From assembly GCF_027271155.1 (NCBI RefSeq), contig NZ_CP114542.1, positions 2,589,001 through 2,653,000 on the forward strand: a stretch of 64,000 nt of DNA, written 5' to 3'. A program made the translations under genes and the position numbers. The DNA is from Brevundimonas subvibrioides. GTDB lineage: Bacteria; Pseudomonadota; Alphaproteobacteria; Caulobacterales; Caulobacteraceae. The notes below the pieces were generated by a model. It did not search any database, was not told the DNA's origin, and was given only the letters and a program-made list of their open reading frames with translations. This document shows, one piece after another, positions 1 to 9,635 of the stretch (position 1 is the stretch's first letter; the number at the start of each line of letters is the position of its first letter).

Positions 1-3000
1 TCGCGCGCGAGGAGCAGACATTCGGTCCCAACCACCCTAAGGTGGCCGAAACATTGAGTATTCTCGGTTTAGCGCTATACAACATGCAGCGCTATCCTGA
101 GGCTGAACGTCTTGTTCGACGCGCGCTCACGATCAATGAAATCGTGTTCGGGGATTATAGTCGTATCGCGGCAATGAGTTCTAATAGTCTTGCGGTTATT
201 GTTTCTCTTCAAAACCAGTACGACGAAGCCCAAATCTTATTCGAACGTGCTTTGATTATTCTCAATTCGGAGGCTGATCCTGACACTGCAAACATAGCGG
301 TAATAATTAATAACTTGGGCCGAAATCTCCAAGCGATGGGAAGAAATGATGAAGCCCAAACCATGCTTGAACATGCACTGTTACTTAGACAGGGCACCCT
401 TGATGAAAATGATCAAGAAATTGCTACCAGCTTCAACAACTTAGCCGGTATCCTAGAAACTCAGTATAAATATCGCGAAGCCCAATTACTGTATGAGCGC
501 GCGCTAGAGATGCGCGTTTCTTTGCTGGGAACCAGTCATCCTGACACGATAATCAGCCTTCACAATCTCACTTCAAATCTCAATTCACAAGGAAAATATA
601 GCGAGGCATTGAACGTCATTCTAGGAATTCAAGGCACAAACGACCTTACAAGCGCGTTGAACGATCCCGCAACTGCGGACAGGCTTAACGATTTCGGTTT
701 CAGCTTGAACGCCTTGGGCCGCTACTACGAGGCCCAGCCATTTTACGAACGTGCCCTCATGATCAGGGAGGCCACACTCCCGCGAGACCATCCAGACATC
801 GCCACCGGCCTCAACAACCTAGCAAGCAATCTATACGACCAAGGTCGATACGACGAGGCCCAGCCTCTCTATGAACGGGCCTTAGCGATACAGGAGGCTG
901 TCCTCAGACCCAACCATCCCGACACCGCCACCAGCCTTAGCAACCTCGCCGTCAACCTCAACGCCCAGCACCTCTATACCGAGGCCCAACCCCTCCTCGA
1001 GCGAGCGCTCAGGATCAACGAAGCAGCCTTAGGACGAGACCATTTTACAACAGCAGCCCGCCTCGACAATCTGGCCTCAAACCTCGATGCCCAAGGTCGA
1101 TACACCCAAGCCCAACCCCTCCACGAGCGCGCTCGAAGGATCGTTGAGGACACAGTTGGACCAGACCATCCAGAAGCCGCCCTCAGCCTAAACAACCAAG
1201 CCTACAATCAATACTTCCAAAGCCACTACGCCGAGGCCCGGCTCCTTTTCGAGCGAGCGCTCGTGATCAGGCAAGCCGCCCTCGGACCGCACCATCCCGA
1301 CACCGCCTTTTCGGCGGAGAACACAGCGATCTCGGCTTTGGGGTCCGGTATGGCCTTGGCCGCGCTCACACCCGCCCGTCAGGCCCTGGAGATCCGACGA
1401 ACCCTGGCGCTGCGGGAGGGTGGCAACCGAGATGAGGCCTCCCAGGTTCGTCTCGCCGATGCGACGGGTAACGCCGCCGTGGTCTTCACCCGCGCGGCCT
1501 GGTCGGTGGATCGGTCGGGCGCGGGCGATGACGCCCTGAGGGCCGAGGCCTTCCAGGCCGTGCAGTGGCAGGAGGGGTCCTCGGCCGGCCGCGCCCAGGT
1601 GCGGGCGGCGGCGCGCCGGGCGCTCAGCCCGGCAGGGCAGGCCTTGGCGCGGGAGTGGGAGACGGCACTCGAGGAGCGTGCCGGTCTGGACCGCCAGTTC
1701 TCCGCCGCCGCCGGCGGAACCGATGAAGCGGCCCGGACCCGGCAGGCCGATCTGGTCCGCCGGCGCGATACGCTGGACGCCCGGATCACAGATCTGACGA
1801 CGCAGCTTGAGCGGGATTACCCGCAGTACCTCGAACTGCTCAACCCCTCGTCCCTGTCTGTGGCGGACCTCCAGCCCCTGCTGCATGAGAGCGAGGCCCT
1901 GGTGCTGGTCTCGCCGGGGGATGCACGCATGCCCGAGGGTCAGCGTCGGGGGATCGTGTTCGTGGTGACCCGCGAGGGCTTCGACTGGGCCGAGGTGGGC
2001 ATGGAGCCGGATGACCTTGAGGCCCGCATCGGGGTTCTGCGGGACGAGCTCAAGCCAGACGGCGGGCGCGGGCCCGACAGCGGCGGCAGTGCGACCGTCG
2101 GCCAGGGCGGCCGGGGCTTCGACCGCAGCCGGGCCTATGAGCTCTATCAGGCCCTGTTCGGTGATGAACGGATCGCCGCCCTGCTGGCCGACAAGGAGGA
2201 CTGGATCCTGAGCCCCCAGGGGTCCTTGCTGTCCCTGCCCTTCGCCGCCCTGCCCATGGCCGAGCCCGTGGGCGACGACGCCGATCCCCGGGCCCTGATC
2301 GACACCCCCTGGCTGGGCACTACCCGGGCCCTCAGCGTCCTGCCCAACCTGTCCACCCTGCGTCAGGTCCGGGGTGAGGACCGGCGGGAGGCCCCGAGCG
2401 CGCCCGACCCCTTCCGCGGCTTCGGCTTCGCCACCTACAATGCCGGCCGCACCATCCAGCCCGAGGAGGGCCGCTTCCTCACCCGGGCCCAGTTGCGCGC
2501 CAATAGGGTCCGCACCCTCGATCCCCTGGACAGCACAGGCGACGAACTGTTCGCCATCGCCGCGGCCCTGGACGCCGACCCGGCCACAACCCTCGACTTC
2601 ACGACGGACGCCACCGAGGCCCGGGTCCAGGCCCTGAGCGCCGACGGTACCCTGGCCCGCGCCCGGGTCATTGTCTTCGCCACCCACGGCCTGATCCCGC
2701 CCGAGCTCGGCCTCGATCAGGCGGCCCTGGCCTTCAGCCCACCCGGTCAGCCCGAGGGTGACGACGACGGCCTGCTCACCGCCGCCGAGGCTGCGGGCCT
2801 TCGGCTCAATGCCGACTGGGTCATCCTCTCGGCCTGCAACACCGCCTCCAGCAATGCGCAGGCCGGGTCCGAAGCCCTCGCCGGCCTCGCCCGCGCCTTC
2901 TTCTTCGCCGGTGCCCGATCCCTGCTCGTCTCCCACTGGAAGGTCGGGGACACCGACGCCACCGCCCTCACCACCTCCACTGTCAGGCTGCAGCAGGGTC

Positions 3001-3137
3001 AGGGCCTCTCGCGCACCCGCGCCCTCCAGCGCTCCATGCAGGACCTCCTGAACACGCCAGGCACTGCGGATCGTCCATTCCCCAATGCGCATCCCACTCA
3101 TTGGGCGCCATTCATCCTCGTGGGGGCAGAGCGATGA
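1..3137 (+). CDS. TPR-CHAT protease-like protein, copy A (5' end outside window)
   Basis: The reading frame is open from the first bases (codons in phase from base 3), so the true start is upstream; the GTG at 42 is only the first start codon inside the window. About ten TPR units of roughly 42 residues are visible, of the kinesin-light-chain type (YxEAxPLxERAL, then GPxHPxT). From about 1311 the C-terminal CHAT region follows, with the expected catalytic pair: His in FATHG (codon 2685-2687) and Cys in LSACNT (codon 2835-2837). CHAT is a caspase-fold peptidase domain; TPRs usually bind partners or substrates. The first 700 bp are clearly poorer in GC than the rest. Export cannot be judged without the N-terminus, but copy B has a clear signal peptide. 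The caspase gene starts 43 bp downstream. Substrate unknown. Confidence 0.9.
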   Translation, partial: AREEQTFGPNHPKVAETLSILGLALYNMQRYPEAERLVRRALTINEIVFGDYSRIAAMSSNSLAVIVSLQNQYDEAQILFERALIILNSEADPDTANIAVIINNLGRNLQAMGRNDEAQTMLEHALLLRQGTLDENDQEIATSFNNLAGILETQYKYREAQLLYERALEMRVSLLGTSHPDTIISLHNLTSNLNSQGKYSEALNVILGIQGTNDLTSALNDPATADRLNDFGFSLNALGRYYEAQPFYERALMIREATLPRDHPDIATGLNNLASNLYDQGRYDEAQPLYERALAIQEAVLRPNHPDTATSLSNLAVNLNAQHLYTEAQPLLERALRINEAALGRDHFTTAARLDNLASNLDAQGRYTQAQPLHERARRIVEDTVGPDHPEAALSLNNQAYNQYFQSHYAEARLLFERALVIRQAALGPHHPDTAFSAENTAISALGSGMALAALTPARQALEIRRTLALREGGNRDEASQVRLADATGNAAVVFTRAAWSVDRSGAGDDALRAEAFQAVQWQEGSSAGRAQVRAAARRALSPAGQALAREWETALEERAGLDRQFSAAAGGTDEAARTRQADLVRRRDTLDARITDLTTQLERDYPQYLELLNPSSLSVADLQPLLHESEALVLVSPGDARMPEGQRRGIVFVVTREGFDWAEVGMEPDDLEARIGVLRDELKPDGGRGPDSGGSATVGQGGRGFDRSRAYELYQALFGDERIAALLADKEDWILSPQGSLLSLPFAALPMAEPVGDDADPRALIDTPWLGTTRALSVLPNLSTLRQVRGEDRREAPSAPDPFRGFGFATYNAGRTIQPEEGRFLTRAQLRANRVRTLDPLDSTGDELFAIAAALDADPATTLDFTTDATEARVQALSADGTLARARVIVFATHGLIPPELGLDQAALAFSPPGQPEGDDDGLLTAAEAAGLRLNADWVILSACNTASSNAQAGSEALAGLARAFFFAGARSLLVSHWKVGDTDATALTTSTVRLQQGQGLSRTRALQRSMQDLLNTPGTADRPFPNAHPTHWAPFILVGAER
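1311..2996 (+). repeat. CHAT-half repeat, copy A (identical by eye to 16780-18465)
   Basis: By eye the sequence matches 16780-18465 base for base with a constant offset of 15469 and no indel. The inner part, 1494-2560, also matches 8013-9079 at offset 6519. The tract covers the TPR-to-CHAT linker and most of the CHAT domain. At about 2997 copy A departs from copies B and C and encodes a different C-terminal tail. Confidence 0.85.
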
Positions 3138-3180
3138 CGGGGACGGTGGGCCGAGCGGTGGCCGTACGTCGTTCCAGCTC

Positions 3181-5475
3181 ATGACGACCCTGCAGGCCCG
3201 CGCTCTGGCTTCAGCCGTGGTCGGCATTTGGGCGCTCATCATGGCGTCCATGCCCGCTGCGGCCCAGACCGCCGACCCAGCCAACCGACACGCCCTGCTG
3301 GTCGCCGTCAGCGGCTATCCCGGACTGAGATCGGACGGCCGCTCCAGGGCGCTGGCCGGTACGCCCAATGACGTCGCCCTGCTTTACCGCACCCTGATCG
3401 AGTCCGATGTCCCGGCAGGCAACATCCGCGTCCTCGCTGACATCATCGGGCCCGACGCCGGTCCCGCGCCGCCGGTTTCCGCAGGGGACCCCACCCGCGC
3501 GGCCATCCTGGCCGAGCTCGACGACCTGATCGACCGGGCCAAGCCCGGCGAAGAGGTCATGATCTATCTCGCCGGCCACGGCTCCTTTGTCCCCGAAACG
3601 GCCAAAACCGACGGGCCGGGCGAGCCGGACGGGAATGACGAAATCTTCCTGCCGCTGGACATCGGCGTCTGGAACACGGCCGGTGCCCAAGTGGACAACC
3701 AGATCCTGGACGACGAATTCGGCGAGCGGGTCTCCCGGCTGGTCGATCAAGGCACCTTCGTCTGGTTCGTGCTGGACGCCTGCCATTCCGGAACCGGCGT
3801 GCGGAGCGGTGATACCGACATCGTCACGCGCGACATTGCCCCCACAGATCTGGGCGTGCCGACGGTACCGGCCCCGGCCGGGACGCGGTCGCCTCGCGCC
3901 GACGATCGGCGGATCGCCGGGTTCGACCTGACGCGGTCGCGCCCGGGCGGCGGATTGGTCGCCTTCTATGCGGTCCAGCCGGAACAACTGGCCCTTGAGC
4001 GCCCCTTGCCGCTAGAGCTCCCCGCCGATGAACGCCGTCAGCACGGCCTGATGACCTGGTCGCTGGTCCAGGCCATCCGTTCGGGCCGCAGCGAGACCTA
4101 TGGCGATCTGGCCCAGACCATCATGGCCGAATACTGGGAGAACGGCGGCGGCGTCCGGACGCCGCTGTTCGAAGGGGATCTGGGACGACGAACTTTCCTC
4201 GGCGGCGAGGGCGAGCGCAGCTGGCGGCTGGAAAACATCGACGGCGCGCTCAGCGTCCGCGCCGGTCTCCTCGACGATGTCGGAGAGGGCGCGATCTTCG
4301 CCGTCGGTCGCCGCACGGTCGGTTCGGGCGAGGCACCGATCTTCTACGGCCGGGTCACCCGATCCCGCCTGGAGCGGGCCGATCTGGAGATCCTGCGCGA
4401 TCCGGCCTTTCCCGACCGGCTGGACGAGGTCCTGGCGGCCCGCGGGCTGCGGAGAGATCAGCTGGAGGCCTGGCTGGCGAACACGGCCCCGGCTCTGGAG
4501 GCGCGGCTGGTCCAGAGGGTGCCGTCCTTTGTCCTGCGTGTCGCAGTCTCTCCAGGCACCGCGTCGGGACGCCCGGGCGAGGCGGTGGCAGCGATCCGCG
4601 ACACGGCGTCCGGAGATCTCCCCCTCGCAATCGACTGGGTTCAGGAGACAGGGCCCGCCGATCTTCGCCTGATGGTCGCGGAGGATCGCCTGTGGTTCGT
4701 CCCTGACACAACTGCCCTCCAGACGACCGGTCCCGCCCAGCCCTATTCCATGCCGGTGGAGGACGTGACGCCCGAGACCCTGATCCGCGCCTTGCGGGCC
4801 GTCGCCCGCACCCGCAACCTGATCGGCGTGGCCTCGGCCTATCGGGACTCCCCGATCTCGCGGGCGCTCGCGGTCACCGTGGCCATCGCCCCGGCCCTGC
4901 CCCGCATCGAAGAGCGATGCCAGCCGCACGTCCCCTCTCGCCAGATTCCCGCCGAGGCGGTCATAATGTCCGATGCTGCCGCGGCCTCCGCCACTCTGAT
5001 CCGCCCGGCGGACTGTGAGCGGGTCTATCTGACCGTGCGCAACACCGGCGACCAGACGCTGGACATCACCCCTCTGTACCTGGACGCCTGGAACCAGACG
5101 ACCTTCCTCAGCGGCTATCCGCGCGGTCGGTATGAGGGTCTGCGCCTGCCGGCAGGGGCCGAGGCGGTGGTGTCGTATACCGAGGTCGCGCCGCCTCCGG
5201 GTGCGCGAGGCGCGATCGGGACGGGCCGGATCGTTCTGCTCGCCGTGGAGGCCCGCCCCGGAGCATCGATCGCGGCCGACTTCCGGGATCTGGCCGGGGG
5301 ACTTCCATCCGCGTCGCGCAACGCAGGACCGCGAACGGGCTTTGCAGCCCTGCTGGAGGCGGCTACGCTCGGTTACGGGACGGTGCGGAGCGGTCCGATG
5401 GACCTCACCGAGCGCGGCGGCGCGCGGGTGGTCCTCTTCGAGACGTTTGCGACGGTTGGGGGACCGGGGCGATGA
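3181..5475 (+). CDS. Exported caspase-like (peptidase C14) protein
   Basis: This 764-residue protein starts best at the ATG at 3181, because that start gives a clean signal peptide (hydrophobic core ending MASMPAAAQ, cleavage near residue 29); an in-frame ATG at 3085 lies inside the preceding gene. A C14 caspase/metacaspase domain fills about residues 36-350, with catalytic His133 in YLAGHGS and Cys201 in LDACHSG. An acidic motif (DGNDE) precedes the large-subunit end. The C-terminal third (about 600-720) looks like a beta-rich DUF4384-type domain often fused to bacterial caspases; that match is from memory. Its stop overlaps the start of the next TPR-CHAT gene (ATGA), so the two are probably translated together. 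Two peptidases of the same fold as direct neighbours suggest a proteolytic cascade, which is inference. Confidence 0.88.
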   Translation: MTTLQARALASAVVGIWALIMASMPAAAQTADPANRHALLVAVSGYPGLRSDGRSRALAGTPNDVALLYRTLIESDVPAGNIRVLADIIGPDAGPAPPVSAGDPTRAAILAELDDLIDRAKPGEEVMIYLAGHGSFVPETAKTDGPGEPDGNDEIFLPLDIGVWNTAGAQVDNQILDDEFGERVSRLVDQGTFVWFVLDACHSGTGVRSGDTDIVTRDIAPTDLGVPTVPAPAGTRSPRADDRRIAGFDLTRSRPGGGLVAFYAVQPEQLALERPLPLELPADERRQHGLMTWSLVQAIRSGRSETYGDLAQTIMAEYWENGGGVRTPLFEGDLGRRTFLGGEGERSWRLENIDGALSVRAGLLDDVGEGAIFAVGRRTVGSGEAPIFYGRVTRSRLERADLEILRDPAFPDRLDEVLAARGLRRDQLEAWLANTAPALEARLVQRVPSFVLRVAVSPGTASGRPGEAVAAIRDTASGDLPLAIDWVQETGPADLRLMVAEDRLWFVPDTTALQTTGPAQPYSMPVEDVTPETLIRALRAVARTRNLIGVASAYRDSPISRALAVTVAIAPALPRIEERCQPHVPSRQIPAEAVIMSDAAAASATLIRPADCERVYLTVRNTGDQTLDITPLYLDAWNQTTFLSGYPRGRYEGLRLPAGAEAVVSYTEVAPPPGARGAIGTGRIVLLAVEARPGASIAADFRDLAGGLPSASRNAGPRTGFAALLEAATLGYGTVRSGPMDLTERGGARVVLFETFATVGGPGR

Positions 5476-8400
5476 CCGACAGACGAACGAATGCACCGTC
5501 CGGCCACCCGCTGAGGGTGATCGCGGCCGCATCGGTATCGGCGATTGCTTTGGCGCTGCACGCTGGAGGCGCGCTCGCGCAGGTCGATCAAAGGTTCGCG
5601 GATCCCGTGGCACAAGCGACGCCCGCCCAGCCAGTGATCCCGCCGGCCATCCGGCCGATGACGGCCGAAGAGAAGACGCAATACGAAGCCTGGGTGGCGG
5701 AGGCACTGGCAGCGACGAACGAACGCCGCTTCGACGAGGCGCAACGTCTCTTGACCCTGATCCTCGACATCGAGCAGAGGACCTTAGGACCTGATCACCC
5801 GGAGGCTGCGGGAATCTTGGGCTGGATGGCCAACAACCTGAACGCCCAGGGCCAGTACCGTGAGGCATGGCCTCTCTACGAACGCGCCCTCAGGATCACC
5901 GAGGCCGCACTCGGACCCGACCATCCAACTACCGCGAACCGCCTCAACAACCTGGCACTCAACCTCAACGCCCAGGGCCGGTATGCCGAGGCTCGGCCCC
6001 TCCATGAGCGCGCCCTCAGGATCAGGGAGGCCGCACTCGGACCCGACCATCCCGATACCGCGCAAAGCCTCAACAACCTGGCCTTAAACCTTGGCGCCCA
6101 GGGCCAGTACGCCGAGGCCCGCCCCCTCTATGAGCGCGCTCTCAGGATCACCGAGGTCGCCTTGGGACCCGACCATCCCGACACCGCCGACGGCCTCAAC
6201 AACCTGGCCGCAAACCTCAACGACCAGGGCCTCTATGCAGAGGCCCAGCCCCTCAATGAGCGCGCCCTCCGGATCAGGGAGGCCAGACTCGGCCCCGACC
6301 ATCCCGACACCGCGCAAAGCCTCAATAACCTCGCCAATAACCTCAGCGCCCGGGGCCAGTACGGCGAGGCCCGGCCCCTCCTTGAGCGCGTCCTCAGTAT
6401 CACCGAGGCCACACTCGGACCGGATCATCCCGACACCGCGACCAGCCTCAACAACCTGGCCGCAAACCTCAACGCCCAGGGCCAGTACGCCGAGGCCCGG
6501 CGCCTACTTGAGCGCGCCCTCAGGATCAACGAGGCAGCCTTCGGACCGGACCATCCAAGCACCGCGATAAGTCTCCACAACCTGGCCTCCAATCTCAACG
6601 CCCGGGGCCTCTATGCCGATGCCCAGCCCCTCTACGAACGCGCCCTTAGGATCCGGGAGGCCGCCCTCGGACCCGACCATCCAGACACAGCCGGCATCCT
6701 CGATAACCTCTCTCAAAACCTCAAAGCCCAGGGCCTCTATGCCGAGGCCCGGCCCCTCCTTGAGCGCGCTCTGAGGATCAAGGAGACCGCGCTGGGAGTC
6801 GACCATCCGGACACCGCCACCAGCCTCAACAACCTGGCCTTCAACCTCAACGCCCTGGGCCTTTATGTCGAGGCCCAGCCCCTCTTTGAGCGCGCCCTCA
6901 GGATCAGGGAGGCCGCACTCGGACCGGACCATCCCGACACCGCCGACGGCCTCAGCAACCTGGCCGCAAACCTCGACGACCGGGGCCTCTATGCAGACGC
7001 CCAGCCCCTCCATGAGCGCGCCCTCAGGATCCGGGAAGCCGCCCTCGGACCCGACCATCCAGACACAGCCGCCAGCCTCAGCAACCTGGCCCTCAATCTC
7101 GACGCCCAAGGCCTCTATACCGAGGCCCAGCCTCTCTATGAGCGCGCCCTCAGGATCGCAGCGTCCAGACTTGGACCAGACCATCCCGACATCGCCAGAG
7201 GCCTCAACAACCTGGCCTACAACCTCAACGCCCGGGGCCGGTACGGCGAGGCCCGGCCACTATTCGAGCGCGCCCTCAGGATCACCGAGGCCGCGCTGGG
7301 ACCCGACCATCCCGACACCGCGACCAGCCTCAACAACCTGGCCGCAAACCTCAACGCCCAGGGCCAGTTCGCCGAGGCCCGGCGCCTACTTGAGCGCGCC
7401 CTCAGGATCAACGAGGCCGCGCTGGGTCCCGAACATCCGCGCACCGCACTTGGCCTGAACAACCTCGCCTTCAACCTCAACGCCCAGGGCCTCTATGCCG
7501 ATGCCCAGCCCCTCTACGAGCGTGCCCTCACGATCAACGAGACCGCACTCGGACCCGACCATCCCGACACCGCGCGCAGCCTGAACAACCTGGCTGAAAA
7601 CATCAGAGCTCAGGGCCGCTACACCGAGGCCCAGCCCCGCTTTAACCGCGCCATTGGCATCTGGGAGGCCGCGCTGGGACCCGACCATCCAACCACCGCC
7701 CTCGGCCTGAACAACCTGGCCGTCAACCTTATCGCCCAGGGCCTCTATGCAGAGGCTCGCCCCCTGAATGAGCGCGGCCTCAGGATCACCGAGGCCGCGC
7801 TGGGACCCAGCCATCCTACGACTGCCGGAACGGCGGAGAACACAGCCCTTGCTGCCTTGGGGTCCGGCGCGGCCTCCGACGCCCTGACCCCGGCGCGGCA
7901 GGCCCTGGAGATTCGCCGCACCGTGGCGCTGCGGGAGGGTGGCAACCGAGATGAGGCCTCCCAAGTCCGTCTCGCCGGTGCGACGGGAACCGCCGCCGTG
8001 ATTTTCACCCGTGCGGCCTGGTCGGTGGATCGGTCGGGCGCGGGCGATGACGCCCTGAGGGCCGAGGCCTTCCAGGCCGTGCAGTGGCAGGAGGGGTCCT
8101 CGGCCGGCCGCGCCCAGGTGCGGGCGGCGGCGCGCCGGGCGCTCAGCCCGGCAGGGCAGGCCTTGGCGCGGGAGTGGGAGACGGCACTCGAGGAGCGTGC
8201 CGGTCTGGACCGCCAGTTCTCCGCCGCCGCCGGCGGAACCGATGAAGCGGCCCGGACCCGGCAGGCCGATCTGGTCCGCCGGCGCGATACGCTGGACGCC
8301 CGGATCACAGATCTGACGACGCAGCTTGAGCGGGATTACCCGCAGTACCTCGAACTGCTCAACCCCTCGTCCCTGTCTGTGGCGGACCTCCAGCCCCTGC

Positions 8401-9635
8401 TGCATGAGAGCGAGGCCCTGGTGCTGGTCTCGCCGGGGGATGCACGCATGCCCGAGGGTCAGCGTCGGGGGATCGTGTTCGTGGTGACCCGCGAGGGCTT
8501 CGACTGGGCCGAGGTGGGCATGGAGCCGGATGACCTTGAGGCCCGCATCGGGGTTCTGCGGGACGAGCTCAAGCCAGACGGCGGGCGCGGGCCCGACAGC
8601 GGCGGCAGTGCGACCGTCGGCCAGGGCGGCCGGGGCTTCGACCGCAGCCGGGCCTATGAGCTCTATCAGGCCCTGTTCGGTGATGAACGGATCGCCGCCC
8701 TGCTGGCCGACAAGGAGGACTGGATCCTGAGCCCCCAGGGGTCCTTGCTGTCCCTGCCCTTCGCCGCCCTGCCCATGGCCGAGCCCGTGGGCGACGACGC
8801 CGATCCCCGGGCCCTGATCGACACCCCCTGGCTGGGCACTACCCGGGCCCTCAGCGTCCTGCCCAACCTGTCCACCCTGCGTCAGGTCCGGGGTGAGGAC
8901 CGGCGGGAGGCCCCGAGCGCGCCCGACCCCTTCCGCGGCTTCGGCTTCGCCACCTACAATGCCGGCCGCACCATCCAGCCCGAGGAGGGCCGCTTCCTCA
9001 CCCGGGCCCAGTTGCGCGCCAATAGGGTCCGCACCCTCGATCCCCTGGACAGCACAGGCGACGAACTGTTCGCCATCGCTGCGGCATTGGGCGACGAGAA
9101 AGGCGAGACCCTCTCCTTCCAGACCGATGCCACGGAGGCCCGGGTCAAGGCCCTGAGCGACGACGGCACCCTGGCCCGCGCCCGGGTCATTGCCTTCGCC
9201 ACCCACGGCCTGATCCCGCCCGAGCTCGGCCTCGATCAGGCGGCCCTGGCCTTCAGCCCGCCCGGTCGGCCCGAAGGCGACGACGACGGCCTGCTCACCG
9301 CCGCCGAGGCCGCAGGCCTTCGGCTCAATGCCGACTGGGTCATCCTCTCAGCCTGCAACACCGCCTCCAGCGACCAGGACGCCGGCTCCGAAGCCCTCGC
9401 CGGCCTCGCCCGCGCCTTCTTCTTCGCCGGTGCCCGCTCCCTGCTCGTCTCCCACTGGAAGGTCGGAGACACCGACGCCACCGCCCTCACCACCTCCGCC
9501 GTCAGGCTGCAGCAGCAGGACCCCGCCCTCTCCAGGGCCCGGGCCATGCAGCAGTCCATGCAGGACCTCATGCAGAACCCGAACACGGCTCACCCCACAC
9601 ACTGGGCTCCCTTCATCCTCGTCGGGGCAGAATGA
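5472..9635 (+). CDS. Exported TPR-CHAT protease-like protein, copy B
   Basis: A 1387-residue protein. The N-terminus has a signal peptide (hydrophobic stretch 17-34 ending GGALAQ), then a linker with IPPAIRPMT that recurs in copy C, one degenerate TPR, sixteen full 42-residue TPR units (codons 5808-7823) and the CHAT domain with His1245 (FATHG) and Cys1295 (LSACNT). The signal peptide argues for action in the periplasm or outside the cell, unlike TPR-CHAT proteins that work with type III-E CRISPR effectors in the cytoplasm. It overlaps the caspase gene upstream and the CHASE2 gene downstream by ATGA, so all three are probably one transcript. The enzymatic role rests on motif conservation only. 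Confidence 0.92.
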   Translation: MTDRRTNAPSGHPLRVIAAASVSAIALALHAGGALAQVDQRFADPVAQATPAQPVIPPAIRPMTAEEKTQYEAWVAEALAATNERRFDEAQRLLTLILDIEQRTLGPDHPEAAGILGWMANNLNAQGQYREAWPLYERALRITEAALGPDHPTTANRLNNLALNLNAQGRYAEARPLHERALRIREAALGPDHPDTAQSLNNLALNLGAQGQYAEARPLYERALRITEVALGPDHPDTADGLNNLAANLNDQGLYAEAQPLNERALRIREARLGPDHPDTAQSLNNLANNLSARGQYGEARPLLERVLSITEATLGPDHPDTATSLNNLAANLNAQGQYAEARRLLERALRINEAAFGPDHPSTAISLHNLASNLNARGLYADAQPLYERALRIREAALGPDHPDTAGILDNLSQNLKAQGLYAEARPLLERALRIKETALGVDHPDTATSLNNLAFNLNALGLYVEAQPLFERALRIREAALGPDHPDTADGLSNLAANLDDRGLYADAQPLHERALRIREAALGPDHPDTAASLSNLALNLDAQGLYTEAQPLYERALRIAASRLGPDHPDIARGLNNLAYNLNARGRYGEARPLFERALRITEAALGPDHPDTATSLNNLAANLNAQGQFAEARRLLERALRINEAALGPEHPRTALGLNNLAFNLNAQGLYADAQPLYERALTINETALGPDHPDTARSLNNLAENIRAQGRYTEAQPRFNRAIGIWEAALGPDHPTTALGLNNLAVNLIAQGLYAEARPLNERGLRITEAALGPSHPTTAGTAENTALAALGSGAASDALTPARQALEIRRTVALREGGNRDEASQVRLAGATGTAAVIFTRAAWSVDRSGAGDDALRAEAFQAVQWQEGSSAGRAQVRAAARRALSPAGQALAREWETALEERAGLDRQFSAAAGGTDEAARTRQADLVRRRDTLDARITDLTTQLERDYPQYLELLNPSSLSVADLQPLLHESEALVLVSPGDARMPEGQRRGIVFVVTREGFDWAEVGMEPDDLEARIGVLRDELKPDGGRGPDSGGSATVGQGGRGFDRSRAYELYQALFGDERIAALLADKEDWILSPQGSLLSLPFAALPMAEPVGDDADPRALIDTPWLGTTRALSVLPNLSTLRQVRGEDRREAPSAPDPFRGFGFATYNAGRTIQPEEGRFLTRAQLRANRVRTLDPLDSTGDELFAIAAALGDEKGETLSFQTDATEARVKALSDDGTLARARVIAFATHGLIPPELGLDQAALAFSPPGRPEGDDDGLLTAAEAAGLRLNADWVILSACNTASSDQDAGSEALAGLARAFFFAGARSLLVSHWKVGDTDATALTTSAVRLQQQDPALSRARAMQQSMQDLMQNPNTAHPTHWAPFILVGAE
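5808..7823 (+). repeat. Sixteen tandem 126-bp TPR-coding repeats
   Basis: Sixteen consecutive units of exactly 126 bp (42 codons) with no length variation, each encoding a TPR ending GPDHPxT. Units 6 (from 6438) and 13 (from 7320) are almost identical at DNA level and lie 882 bp, that is seven units, apart; the neighbouring units 5 and 12 also pair best. This suggests duplication or conversion of a block of units. It is a coding array, not a CRISPR. Confidence 0.9.
8013..9079 (+). repeat. CHAT-half repeat, copy B (three-way identical tract)
   Basis: By eye this 1067-bp tract equals 1494-2560 (copy A) and 16963-18029 (copy C) with no differences, whereas the flanks on both sides carry many synonymous and non-synonymous differences. 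The sharp edges fit gene conversion better than simple duplication. Confidence 0.85.

Noticed and set aside
1188..3284. Long antisense open frame (698 codons), with counterparts at 7386-9206 and 16450-18552
   Set aside because: Mirror frames of the repeated CHAT coding sequence; the sense frame has catalytic motifs and signal peptides, the antisense frames are Gly- and Gln-rich with no family.
5808..7823. Regular 126-bp repeats as a possible CRISPR or satellite
   Set aside because: Unit length equals 42 codons, the frame is kept and the product is a clear TPR array.
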